A stretch of 53,145 nucleotides of DNA, taken from assembly GCA_020832415.1 (NCBI GenBank), contig JAFIES010000124.1, forward strand, positions 1-53,145. The letters are read 5' to 3'. The translations under genes and the position numbers were made by a program. The notes below the pieces were generated by a model. That model worked only from the letters and a program-made list of their open reading frames with translations. It was not told the origin of the DNA and ran no database searches. Below are positions 45,466-53,145 of this stretch, piece by piece (the stretch's first letter is position 1; each line of letters opens with the position of its first letter). This stretch comes from Balneolaceae bacterium (GTDB lineage Bacteria > Bacteroidota > Rhodothermia > Balneolales > Balneolaceae).

Positions 45466-46400
45466 AAGTGGCAGAGCCACAGTACATCTCTCCCACTGAT
45501 ATATCGGCTGTGCCTATGGCACTTCTTCAATCCGTACTATGACCCTGAAAGGGTCGAAGAACATAGCCCGGGGCACCGCCCCGGGAAAAGGGACAAGATC
45601 ATGGAATACCATCGGCCAATCAATCAATTACAACACATAACCCATTCCGATGGTTGTTCTCCGGATGGAATCAACGCCCTGTTATCCCCTGACCGGTTCA
45701 TGAATACATCCCCTCGATTAGACCCCGAACGTTGATGACATCCATTGCCTCGGGGTGTTTTCGGCTCGATTCTCCAGTCCCGGGGCGCTGCCCCGGGCTG
45801 TGAGATGTGACCCTTTCAGGGTCTGGTATTAAACCCCAAGTGGCAGAGCCACGACCAATGTTGTAACAGCGGGATTCATCCCGCTGCCTAAGCCAAACCA
45901 AACCATCCAAGTGGCAGCGCCACGGTACATATCTACCCATCAAGTTTCCGGCTGTGCCTATGGCACTTCTTCAATCCGTACTATGACCCTGAAAGGGTCG
46001 AAGAACATAGCCCGGGGCACCGCCCCGGGAAAAGGGACAAGATCATAGAATACCATCGGCCAATCAATCAATTACAACACATAACCCATTCCGATGGTTG
46101 TTCTCCGGATGGAATCAACGCCCTGTTATCCCCTGACCGCCTCATGAATACATCCCCTCGATTAGACCCCGAACGTTGATGACATCCATTGCCTCGGGGT
46201 GTTTCCGGCTCGAATCCCCAGTCCCGGGGCGCGGCCCCGGGCGGTGAGATTTTTACCTTTCAGGGTTTGAATTAATTTCCCAAGTGGCAGCGCCACGACC
46301 AATCTTGTAACAGCGGAATTCATTCCGCTGACCAGGAGACTACCCAAAACATCTGAGTGGCAGAGCCACGACCGATGTTGTAACAGCGGGATTCATCCCG
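45466..46400. repeat. Two 420-bp direct repeats made of different REP-like palindromes
   Basis: Two copies (45466-45886 and 45909-46330) and a partial third (46353-46400) fill the gap between pilB and the secretin gene. Each contains a fixed series of small hairpins: GTGGCAGAGCCAC, GACCCTGAAAGGGTC, CCCGGGGCACCGCCCCGGG, a long CCCCGA...TCGGGG stem, and CAGCGGGATTCATCCCGCTG. The copies differ by single bases that often keep pairing. Frames inside them (for example 45698-45943 on the - strand) are spurious. The hairpins resemble REP units mobilised by RAYT-type transposases; none is encoded in the window. Confidence 0.85.
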
Positions 46401-46437
46401 GTAACAACACTCAGATAGTTATACAGATAATGCGTCC

Positions 46438-47652
46438 TTAATCAATCTGAATTTCCTGAAGTTCATCGATCTCCTGCTGAAACAGCTCTCTTCTTTCACG
46501 GAGTAACTCAGGCATATTTCTCCTTGGGTCGGCAAGCCTCTCTTCCAGGGATGGAAGTATGGTGGCCTTAATCAGTACAACCAGCTCTTGTACCGTACTT
46601 TCTGTGGACTCATATCCAAACAGATAACGTAACCCGAAAAACCATCCCGGCAGATCTTTCAGTATTGGAATGCCCCTTCGGGTGCTGCTCACCTCTGTTT
46701 CATACAACCCGGCAATTACGGTACTTTCACCACTCAGCATCAGGATTTCAGTGGCAGCTTCCTGCTTATTCACTATTGTTGAAATAGGATCAGGCTGCGC
46801 CGTGCTTCTCTCGGCATTTACCGTCATATAGATAAACGGTGTATCTTCATGATAAAATATTTGCGGCTCCACCCTTAAAATGGTTCCCGTACTGAAGAAC
46901 CGGTCTGTAATATTCCCGGCAAAATCCCTCTGTTTAATAGAGAAATCCTGACCAACCTGTATGGTTCCAAGCTCCCCTTCAAGTACTTTAATGGTTGGTG
47001 AGGATAAAATCTCACCTTTGTTATTTTGCTCAAAAGCACTAAAAAGGGCATTAATATCCCACCCGGAGTTAAATATATCGGTCCAGCTTGCTTCCACTTC
47101 AAATACATCCTGGCCAACACTACCGGCTGCAAAACTTGAAACCCGTACCCTGTCGTTCTGCAGGCTGGTCCAGTCGATACCCAGTTCACGGATCATCTGT
47201 CGGTCACCTTGAAAAAAGGTAGCCTGAATCTCTATTTCGCGGGACCTGAATGTTACTTTAGGTGGTTCGGTACGCTCTGCAACACGTTCATCCATATCGC
47301 GGATCCGTTCATCAGCAGGCACATCAATTATTTCTATATACCGGTCGAACTCTGCGATATACATATTATTTGCAGCTGTAATTTGCCTCAATGCATCTTC
47401 CCAGTGCATGGATGGTATCTCCACGCCAATGGGTCCTTCATAGGATCCGCGGTTCACAAATATTTTTTGCCTGAACTCAAGAGCGAGCTCTTCAATAATA
47501 TCCAATGCTGCAGAAAAGGAAACATCTTCTGATAAGATAATCAGCTCATCGGGATTGGTATATTCCCTGCCGGGAAACCTGTCCTGAGAATAAAGCTCTT
47601 GTGTGGCCATTAAAAAGAGTAATGCCGCTATGGTTATGATTGCTTTTTTCAT
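46438..47652 (-). CDS. Secretin (PilQ/GspD-like), short form
   Basis: This outer-membrane secretin monomer is 404 aa, short for the family (usually 450-700). A signal peptide (KKAIITIAALLFLMATQELYS) is followed by a small N-terminal STN/N0-like domain (VSFSAALDIIEELALEFRQKIFVNRG, then WEDALRQITAANNMYI). The secretin core comes next: VTFRSREIEIQATFFQGDRQ, NNKGEILSSPTIKVLEGELGTIQVGQ, GTILRVEPQI and SGESTVIAGLYETEVSSTRRGIPILKDLPGWFFGLRYLFG, the last being the diagnostic lip and gate strands. The long N1-N2 ring domains are missing. It ends the - strand half of the locus, 18 bp behind the PilO-PilP fusion. Confidence 0.9.
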   Translation of the reverse strand: MKKAIITIAALLFLMATQELYSQDRFPGREYTNPDELIILSEDVSFSAALDIIEELALEFRQKIFVNRGSYEGPIGVEIPSMHWEDALRQITAANNMYIAEFDRYIEIIDVPADERIRDMDERVAERTEPPKVTFRSREIEIQATFFQGDRQMIRELGIDWTSLQNDRVRVSSFAAGSVGQDVFEVEASWTDIFNSGWDINALFSAFEQNNKGEILSSPTIKVLEGELGTIQVGQDFSIKQRDFAGNITDRFFSTGTILRVEPQIFYHEDTPFIYMTVNAERSTAQPDPISTIVNKQEAATEILMLSGESTVIAGLYETEVSSTRRGIPILKDLPGWFFGLRYLFGYESTESTVQELVVLIKATILPSLEERLADPRRNMPELLRERRELFQQEIDELQEIQID

Positions 47653-47670
47653 ATCAGTTCCTATATGGAT

Positions 47671-48525
47671 TTATTGTTGAAGGCTTAAAACAACTCTGTC
47701 CCGAATACCGCCCCGGTTCAGTTCAAATACAGCTTCTCCCCTGTTCATATTTATCGATGCAAGCCGGCCCAGGTAAACCCGGTCGCCAACTGTGAGCCGC
47801 TGCAGTGTACCTGTTTGGTCCAGTATGTGAGCCCTGGTGCCGGTTAAAACCACAAGGCGGCTATCGTCTACATTTGGCAGATTGTCTACATTTGCAGGCA
47901 CTTCATGTATTAGCGGGTAGTACGGGTTATGCAGTATTTGCCCCAGCGGGCCGGATGGTTCAAGTTCAGCTTGATAATTGGTCCAGTCACCACGGCGATA
48001 ATAAGCACCTATGGAAACCTGGAAGTTCACCCTGTCGAGCCGTTCAAGATCTGTAATATTATCCAGTTGTACTGTACGTACCTGGATAAGCGGACGGCTG
48101 TATTCCATTCTGTATAAAAAGTTAACAAGATTTTCGTACCGCCCCTCTCCCTGGATATTTACGTTGATGATTCCATGATCGTTTTGCAAAACAGAATCAC
48201 TCAATGAGTAGTTTAGCTGCGTGAACGATATATCCCTGTTTAGCTCCTGCAGATAATTATAGAGGTTCCCGGAATTATGACTTCTGAATAGTTCTTTGGG
48301 ATGGTTGAGGCGCGTATAGAGTGCCGTATTATAATTTGCCTGGGCGGAGGTAAACATACCGGCCGACTGCTGCACATCCTGCAGTTCAGACCGCAGTTCT
48401 TCCGTGCGCTGCTTTTCCATTTCTATATCTTCACTAAACCTGTTTTCGATATAAAAATATCCGCCCCCGGCCAACAGAAGCAGTGTAAAAATAAGAATCA
48501 GTGTATTTCGAATACCATATTTCAT
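47671..48525 (-). CDS. PilO-PilP fusion protein (alignment complex)
   Basis: This is a 284-aa protein with one N-terminal membrane helix (LILIFTLLLLAGGGYFYI) and then a coiled coil (RFSEDIEMEKQRTEELRSELQDVQQSAG). A PilO-like ferredoxin-fold domain (about 80-180) contains INVNIQGEGRYENLVNFLYRMEYSRPLIQVRTVQLDN. The C-terminal 90 residues (RLVVLTGTRAHILDQTGTLQRLTVGDRVYLGRLASINMNRGEAVFELNRGGIRDRVVL) look like the beta sandwich of PilP, which binds the secretin. In canonical systems PilO and PilP are separate proteins. Here a linker with proline and Asn joins them. It sits between the PilM-PilN gene and the secretin gene with gaps of 18 bp, in one operon. Confidence 0.75.
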   Translation of the reverse strand: MKYGIRNTLILIFTLLLLAGGGYFYIENRFSEDIEMEKQRTEELRSELQDVQQSAGMFTSAQANYNTALYTRLNHPKELFRSHNSGNLYNYLQELNRDISFTQLNYSLSDSVLQNDHGIINVNIQGEGRYENLVNFLYRMEYSRPLIQVRTVQLDNITDLERLDRVNFQVSIGAYYRRGDWTNYQAELEPSGPLGQILHNPYYPLIHEVPANVDNLPNVDDSRLVVLTGTRAHILDQTGTLQRLTVGDRVYLGRLASINMNRGEAVFELNRGGIRDRVVLSLQQ

Positions 48526-48543
48526 GCATGTACCCCGCGGCGG

Positions 48544-50814
48544 TTAACGTATTCGTGTTATAAAATTTGTATTTCTGTACGGCTCAGGAAGATCATTTAT
48601 CGCTGAAAGAGCATCACTCACGGTTTCAAACTGCCCCACACCTACCCGCCAGGTTGTTGTTCCATCAGAAAAGCGATATTCCCACAGTGTAGTTTTGTAG
48701 CCCTCTTCTCTGAATTCTTTCATCTCCTCTACGGCCCTTTCGTACGATTGCAAGCTGTGCAGTACAATGGTGTAAGCCCCCAGCAAGGTGATCTCTTCAT
48801 ACCCCATCAATCCATATGAACTGATACTGCCATTTCTGAGAACCGGCACATTTGGTTCAGGCTGTTGCACCGGCTCTGTTACCTCAACCACATCTTCTTC
48901 CCGGTCAGAGTTCTGCTGTTCGTCAGCTATAGTCTCTGTCTGCTCTACTGCCGGCGGAGTATCCTGCTGCTGAACAGTTTCTGCAACTTCTTCTTCCACC
49001 GGTGCAGGGGGTGTCTGTTCCTGAACAACCTCTTCAGGTTCTGAATTGAAAGACTGCTCCGGGAAAAACTCATCATCAGGAGCGAATGAAAGCTCTATTT
49101 CCCTCTCATCCATCTCCTGCCCATCGTGTTGAGGCATTTCCAGTAAAAACGGGTTTATATCATTTCTGAAATTATTCGCCTGCATAGCAAAAGTGTACAC
49201 CCTTTGGCCGCGAATCTCAGTTTCAGTTACCTGGTTAATGTTCATATCTGAGAAGAGCCGTGCGATTACCGGGATCTGTTCACGGGAAAGGGATATACCC
49301 GATATATTCAGATGCGGATCGGATGTTCGTAAAGATGTGAGCCAAACACCCGGTATATCTGCAACACCGTTATTGAAGGTTCGCAGCACTTCCGACCATT
49401 TCTGGCTGTACCGTGCAAGTTCGAGCAATCGATCGTTTTCGCCATTAATAACCATTGCATCCTGTATCAGGTCTTCCGTCATGTTGGCAATGGGGCGCAG
49501 TTCATCTATTTCTGTTTGAAGCAGTCTGTTCTGTTGTTCCAGCTGCTGCAGGGTGTCGGATCGATCGTTATATAAATTATTAAGAAAAAGCGGAGTAAGT
49601 GCAATCAGTGCCAGGATCATAATACCGTGCCACTCAATTTTCAGAGTTCTCTGATTTTCCAGTACATATTCCGGCACAAGGGAAAAACCGGCAAACTCTT
49701 TTGCATTCTCACCGGAGGCCGCCCATGCAGCACCAATTGCTGTAATATATGGCTGCAGATATTCCGGAGAGTTCATAATCTCATCGGAATAGGTAAACCG
49801 TTCGGGATGAAGTGTGAAATAGTCCACTTCAATATCCTCAAACTGCTTTTTAAAATACTTTAGTGCTTTCTCACTCAATTTGGCCGAACGCACCAGAAGC
49901 ATCCGGTTTATTTTCGGGATTTCTCCCTTATCAATCTCAAAGAGAATTTTACTGAAAATTGTATTGAGGATATTTTCCTCTTCCTCACCTTCAGTGATAA
50001 TAGGCAGTACACTGATAATCTCACTGCCCTTCATAAACATAATACGGCTGCTTTTCTCGCCCAGGGCAATCAGGCCGGTAATTTCATCTGCCTCTGTATT
50101 GTAGTTTGTACGAACCAACCCGGCCCATATACTTTCATCGGGTTGCCTGTCTTTTACAAGAAGCTTTTTCTTGGAATAAGTTTCAGCAAGCTCTACAAGG
50201 TTCAGGAGCTCCAGGTCATTTGGGTTGTAGGCGAGCAGGCAGTCGTTTTCTCCAATTTTCACCCAGCTGTAGTGCTCTTCCAGAATATCCCTGCCAAAAA
50301 TTGGCCTCAGCTTCTCTTCAAAAAACTCCTTTCGGTCTCTCTTTTTCATTTTTGAAGGATCCACATTCTTAAAGAACTGGAATGTGGTTTTCCCAAATGG
50401 AATATGCAGGCCGATGTTTAATTTTGAGGATGAATACTTGGCCACATATTGAGCCAGCATCTGTTCATTATCTTCCGCTGCTTCAGAGATATCTTTCGGG
50501 CGGGTCATGTCAAAATCGTTGTCCAGCCCCCCCAAATCAGCACTTTCCTCACCTCCCTCTTCAAAATCAAAGTTTTCAAGGTCGTCCAGGTCATCAAGGC
50601 CGGTAGCCGGGGATGTTTCTGCTTCAAAAATCCCGTCATACTCACCGGAAAAGTCCTGCTGTCCCGGTGCCGGTTCACGCTGGCTCAGAATGGGCTGCGG
50701 AAGATGAATGGTGTCCACTTCGAGCAGTTCTAACCCGGCTTTGGTTGCGCGAATTCTCGCCAGCCTCAGGCGGTCGCTCTCATAGGTTATGCCTATAAAC
50801 TCTTTTTTTGCCAC
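48544..50814 (-). CDS. PilM-PilN-SPOR fusion protein
   Basis: This 756-aa protein starts at GTG (50814). Residues 1 to about 385 resemble PilM, the cytoplasmic actin-like subunit, but the usual phosphate loops (DIG) read YES (residues 11-13) and ALG, so nucleotide binding is doubtful. A membrane span at about 397-415 (HGIMILALIALTPLFLNNLY) is followed by a coiled coil and a PilN-like domain (LLELARYSQKWSEVLRTFNN, then VWLTSLRTSDPHLNISG). A Pro/Gln/Glu-rich linker (about 590-655) leads to a C-terminal SPOR domain (GAYTIVLHSLQSYERAVEEM, then WRVGVGQFETVSDALSAI), which in other proteins binds denuded septal peptidoglycan. The gene lies 12 bp behind pilT. Confidence 0.82.
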   Translation of the reverse strand: MAKKEFIGITYESDRLRLARIRATKAGLELLEVDTIHLPQPILSQREPAPGQQDFSGEYDGIFEAETSPATGLDDLDDLENFDFEEGGEESADLGGLDNDFDMTRPKDISEAAEDNEQMLAQYVAKYSSSKLNIGLHIPFGKTTFQFFKNVDPSKMKKRDRKEFFEEKLRPIFGRDILEEHYSWVKIGENDCLLAYNPNDLELLNLVELAETYSKKKLLVKDRQPDESIWAGLVRTNYNTEADEITGLIALGEKSSRIMFMKGSEIISVLPIITEGEEEENILNTIFSKILFEIDKGEIPKINRMLLVRSAKLSEKALKYFKKQFEDIEVDYFTLHPERFTYSDEIMNSPEYLQPYITAIGAAWAASGENAKEFAGFSLVPEYVLENQRTLKIEWHGIMILALIALTPLFLNNLYNDRSDTLQQLEQQNRLLQTEIDELRPIANMTEDLIQDAMVINGENDRLLELARYSQKWSEVLRTFNNGVADIPGVWLTSLRTSDPHLNISGISLSREQIPVIARLFSDMNINQVTETEIRGQRVYTFAMQANNFRNDINPFLLEMPQHDGQEMDEREIELSFAPDDEFFPEQSFNSEPEEVVQEQTPPAPVEEEVAETVQQQDTPPAVEQTETIADEQQNSDREEDVVEVTEPVQQPEPNVPVLRNGSISSYGLMGYEEITLLGAYTIVLHSLQSYERAVEEMKEFREEGYKTTLWEYRFSDGTTTWRVGVGQFETVSDALSAINDLPEPYRNTNFITRIR

Positions 50815-50826
50815 GTTATACCGGTT

Positions 50827-52050
50827 TTACTTTAGCAGTTGTTTGATCCGTGTCTTGTTGTTGGCCTGGTTAAGCGCCTCCTCCGGACTGATGATCCGCT
50901 GGCGAACCAGCCTCACAAGATCCTGTTCCAGTGTATGCATACCATGTTGCCCGCCTTCATTGAGCATCTGATAAATTTCAGAAATATTGTTATTCCGAAT
51001 AGCAGCCCTCACCGGCGGCGTGGCTACAAGCACCTCCTTTGCCAAAACGCGGGTGCCTTCAATGGTATTTACAAGTTTTTGGCTGATTACGCAAGTTAAT
51101 ACGTCAGCCAGGCGCACACGCACTCGTTCCTGCTCGTTCAGGGGTGTTTCACCAATTATCCGGTCGATACTTTCCATAGCCGAGGCTGTGTGAAGTGTTG
51201 AAAATACCTTGTGGCCCGAGTCGGTTACTTCCAAAGCATTTTTGATGGCCACATTATCACGAAGCTCTCCAATCACCACAATATCGGGATCCTGCCGCAT
51301 CGCCTGCACAATACCATCCCTGAAGGTTGCCACATCGCTCCCCACCTCCCTGTGGCGAACAATGCATTTCATCGGTTTGTGGACCAGTTCTATCGGGGAG
51401 GCGATAATTACAATATGGCCGCGAACCGACCGGTTATTGGCATCGATAATGGTATCGAGTGTGGTGGATTTACCGGAACCGGTAATTCCCGTTACCAGTG
51501 TGAGGCCATATTTCAGGTATTTAAGGCTGAGAACTTTTGCTACCTCCGGGTGCAGATTGAGCCCTGCAAACGGGCGAATTTCGTTATTGATCTTCCTCAT
51601 GTTCATGCCGAGGTTTTCCAGATCAAAATAGCAGGTACAACGAAACCGGCGGTCGCGGTCGATGGAGAGTGCATACGAAAGGTCAACACTCTTATTCATC
51701 ACCAGGGCTTCCATCTGTGAATCGCTGAGGATACTCAGAATCAGAATATTGCTCTCAATTAGCTTGTACGTTTCACTGCGGTCTGCCGCGCGTTTGGTTC
51801 CATGTATTCGGTACCACACCTTGCCCACACAGCCATCACCTCCAAGATCAATATCCGAGGCTTCCAGTTTGTCCATATCTTCGAGGTAGCTCTCCACATG
51901 CCGTTTTAGCATCTCTCTCTGCTCGGAGGGCATCTCAAACAGGAGATTCACCATATACTGCACTTCATCTATTCCGGTTATCTCAGCCGGAGTCTCTTCA
52001 ATAAGCTGATTAATGATGGGCTGGATGTCTTTCTTTTCTACACGTTTCAT
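50827..52050 (-). CDS. pilT: PilT-type retraction ATPase
   Basis: This 407-aa PilT-family ATPase probably depolymerises the pilus. Walker A GITGSGKST is at residues 188-196, the Walker B/Asp-box region reads MRQDPDIVVIGELRD, and the His box is STLHTASAMESIDRI. Arg fingers and the C-terminal AIRNNNISEIYQMLNEGGQHGMHTLEQDL are typical of PilT, not PilB, and there is no tetracysteine motif. An N-terminal extension of about 60 residues precedes the family's ASDIDLGG start. The gene is the first of a - strand operon with the PilM-PilN fusion 12 bp behind. Location: cytoplasmic face of the platform. Confidence 0.93.
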   Translation of the reverse strand: MKRVEKKDIQPIINQLIEETPAEITGIDEVQYMVNLLFEMPSEQREMLKRHVESYLEDMDKLEASDIDLGGDGCVGKVWYRIHGTKRAADRSETYKLIESNILILSILSDSQMEALVMNKSVDLSYALSIDRDRRFRCTCYFDLENLGMNMRKINNEIRPFAGLNLHPEVAKVLSLKYLKYGLTLVTGITGSGKSTTLDTIIDANNRSVRGHIVIIASPIELVHKPMKCIVRHREVGSDVATFRDGIVQAMRQDPDIVVIGELRDNVAIKNALEVTDSGHKVFSTLHTASAMESIDRIIGETPLNEQERVRVRLADVLTCVISQKLVNTIEGTRVLAKEVLVATPPVRAAIRNNNISEIYQMLNEGGQHGMHTLEQDLVRLVRQRIISPEEALNQANNKTRIKQLLK

Positions 52051-52785
52051 GACCCGTTCCGTTGCATGGTTAACCCCGATGATTTGTGCTGAATGATAAG
52101 ATACAGTTTGCTATATGTTACTGTTCCCCTAACACATTTAATGTATTGAACTTCATGAAATTTTAAAACAGAAACTGCAAAAACCGGTTGCTCAAAGAGA
52201 TCGGCAAAATGTGGCTTCAGACGGTTTTGAAGGCATTTTTTAAGCTTCACTATCCACATCTTAAAGAAAACTAATAATAACAATGCCATTCTGCGTAAAT
52301 CCCCGGAGATGTGCAGACACCGGTTCCGCTGTCTGTTCATTTTTTTGATCATTATTAAGCCATCCCATTTTCCCTGCACTTTCCAACACACTTAACGGAA
52401 AGTCTACCATTTCAACGTAGTTTGTTTTTAACGGTTTAACTATCCAAAGACATATTTGCAGGCAATGTTTATTTCAAAACTATTTTTAAATATAGACAAT
52501 ATTAAGATTTTTTAATATAAAAAATTTTGTTTTTTGGCACTACCTGTCATCGTACCTGTCATCCTGAAGGAGCTCACTTCGGTGAACACAGCCCCAGAAC
52601 GATGCTCATCTGTCCCCCACCTTCAAAAATAAACTTCACCAATTCACCAAATCAGGGATTGACACTAATTCATCATTCAACATTCATCGTACAGCATTTT
52701 CCCGGACTAATATTCATTACAAACTACCGTATAATTTCACATTCTATGCTTAAATATGTATGTTTTATAACTAAACCATAAGCCA
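52051..52785. other. Non-coding region upstream of pilT
   Basis: This stretch of 735 bp has no convincing gene. A 114-aa frame on the - strand (52047-52391) overlaps pilT's start and has no recognisable domain. About 52480-52530 is very AT-rich and could hold promoters. A short TGTCATCCTGAAGGAGCTC near 52557-52575 resembles fragments of dispersed intergenic repeats. It probably contains the divergent promoters for pilT and the toxin-antitoxin-like pair. Confidence 0.4.
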
Positions 52786-53004
52786 ATGCCCAGAAATTTA
52801 ACGGTACATATAGCAAAAAATCATCAAGAAGCTGATGAATGGGATATTCAGCAAAATTTAAAAATGTCGCCGCAGGAACGGTTACGGGCAGCCCGCATTT
52901 TACAGCTTCAGTATTTTGGAAAACATTCGCCTGATGTAAAGAAATCAACCCCGGTTTCATCAATGACAATGACTTCTATGTATCGGAAAAATGGCAAAAC
53001 ATGA
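52786..53004 (+). CDS. Small antitoxin-like protein upstream of hicA-like gene
   Basis: This 72-aa protein shows the layout of small antitoxin-like proteins: an early EADEWD stretch, MSPQERLRAARILQLQYFG and a variable tail. Similar short proteins with SPEERL...RELR are known beside nucleotidyltransferase-type toxins. The tail overlaps the next gene by 14 bp, so the two are translationally coupled. It is charged, has no signal, and is probably cytoplasmic. The pairing of such a protein with a HicA-type toxin is not the textbook one (HicB normally follows hicA), so the identification is tentative. Confidence 0.5.
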   Translation: MPRNLTVHIAKNHQEADEWDIQQNLKMSPQERLRAARILQLQYFGKHSPDVKKSTPVSSMTMTSMYRKNGKT

Positions 53005-53145
53005 CAAATTAATTCGTAAAATACTTTCGGGCCAGTCTGATGCAAATATCAAGTTTAATGATGTTGTTGGGCTCTTATTACATCTTGGTTTTGAGAAGCG
53101 CACAAAGGGCAGCCATAACATTTTTAGAAAAGAAGGCGTTGACGA
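52991..53145 (+). CDS. hicA: HicA-type toxin (3' truncated by window end)
   Basis: The start ATG at 52991 overlaps the upstream gene. The 51 visible residues (MAKHDKLIRKILSGQSDANI, KFNDVVGLLLHLGFEKRTKG, SHNIFRKEGVD) match the HicA mRNA-interferase family, which has a dsRBD-like fold. Its catalytic His lies in the G(S/T)H motif, here GSHNIF. The window ends before the C-terminus and before any hicB gene, so whether the partner is the upstream small protein or a downstream HicB cannot be seen. Confidence 0.8.
   Translation, partial: MAKHDKLIRKILSGQSDANIKFNDVVGLLLHLGFEKRTKGSHNIFRKEGVD

Noticed and set aside
45698-46347. 81-aa and 61-aa frames on the - strand inside the repeat block
   Set aside because: They lie in the direct repeats, read through hairpins and are repeated copies of each other; they have no protein features.
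45466-46400. CRISPR array
   Set aside because: The repeats are 420 bp long and contiguous, with no short regular repeats separated by unique spacers.
52047-52391. 114-aa frame upstream of pilT
   Set aside because: It overlaps the start of pilT by four bases and has no recognisable domain, though a decayed mobile-element fragment cannot be excluded.

Overview
The window (about 53 kb, moderate GC) looks like a chromosomal segment from a Balneolota/Rhodothermota-type relative of the Bacteroidota. I infer this from three genes for large exported proteins that end in the type IX secretion (T9SS) C-terminal sorting domain (NYPNPFNP...), from lipoprotein signals of the Bacteroidota style, from the near absence of Shine-Dalgarno sequences, and from the ECF-sigma/TPR-kinase pair at the left edge. 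No rRNA, tRNA or CRISPR array was seen.

Left part (1-22.4 kb). A truncated ECF sigma factor is followed by a membrane Ser/Thr kinase with a TPR tail. Next come cell-surface lipoproteins: an SdiA-regulated-type beta-propeller, a pair of paralogous M23-like lipoproteins that have lost a metal ligand, a DUF3592-like membrane protein and a collagen-like lipoprotein. These are followed by two proteins made of PKD-like plus DUF285 (BspA-like) modules, one a 579-aa lipoprotein and one a 2,463-aa T9SS cargo, with a 43-aa peptide gene between them. A 709-aa lipoprotein built of thirteen 29-residue helical repeats and asnS close the section.

Middle (22.4-37.7 kb). A gene-poor stretch holds the wreckage of a histidine kinase and a LuxR-type response regulator, then a fragment of a T9SS cargo gene. 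After these come a T9SS cargo, an M16 peptidase, adenine deaminase, a YgjV-GNAT fusion, an OsmC protein, a DoxX-like protein, a secreted subtilase (T9SS cargo), a methyltransferase and a GH13 amylase-type enzyme. A 188-bp element with inverted termini lies exactly at the subtilase stop codon, and a second copy lies between pilC and pilB.

Right part (37.8-52.1 kb). Two convergent gene sets encode one type IV pilus / type II secretion-like machine. The + strand carries two large pilin-like paralogues, two small pseudopilin-like proteins, the platform protein PilC and the assembly ATPase PilB. The - strand carries the retraction ATPase PilT, a PilM-PilN-SPOR fusion, a PilO-PilP fusion and a short secretin. 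Between the two sets are two 420-bp direct repeats made of different small palindromes. The machine is the most interesting system here: alignment-complex subunits are fused, the actin-like domain has degenerate nucleotide motifs, and the pilin-like proteins lack a recognisable class III signal. The window ends in a toxin-antitoxin-like pair whose second gene is a truncated hicA.
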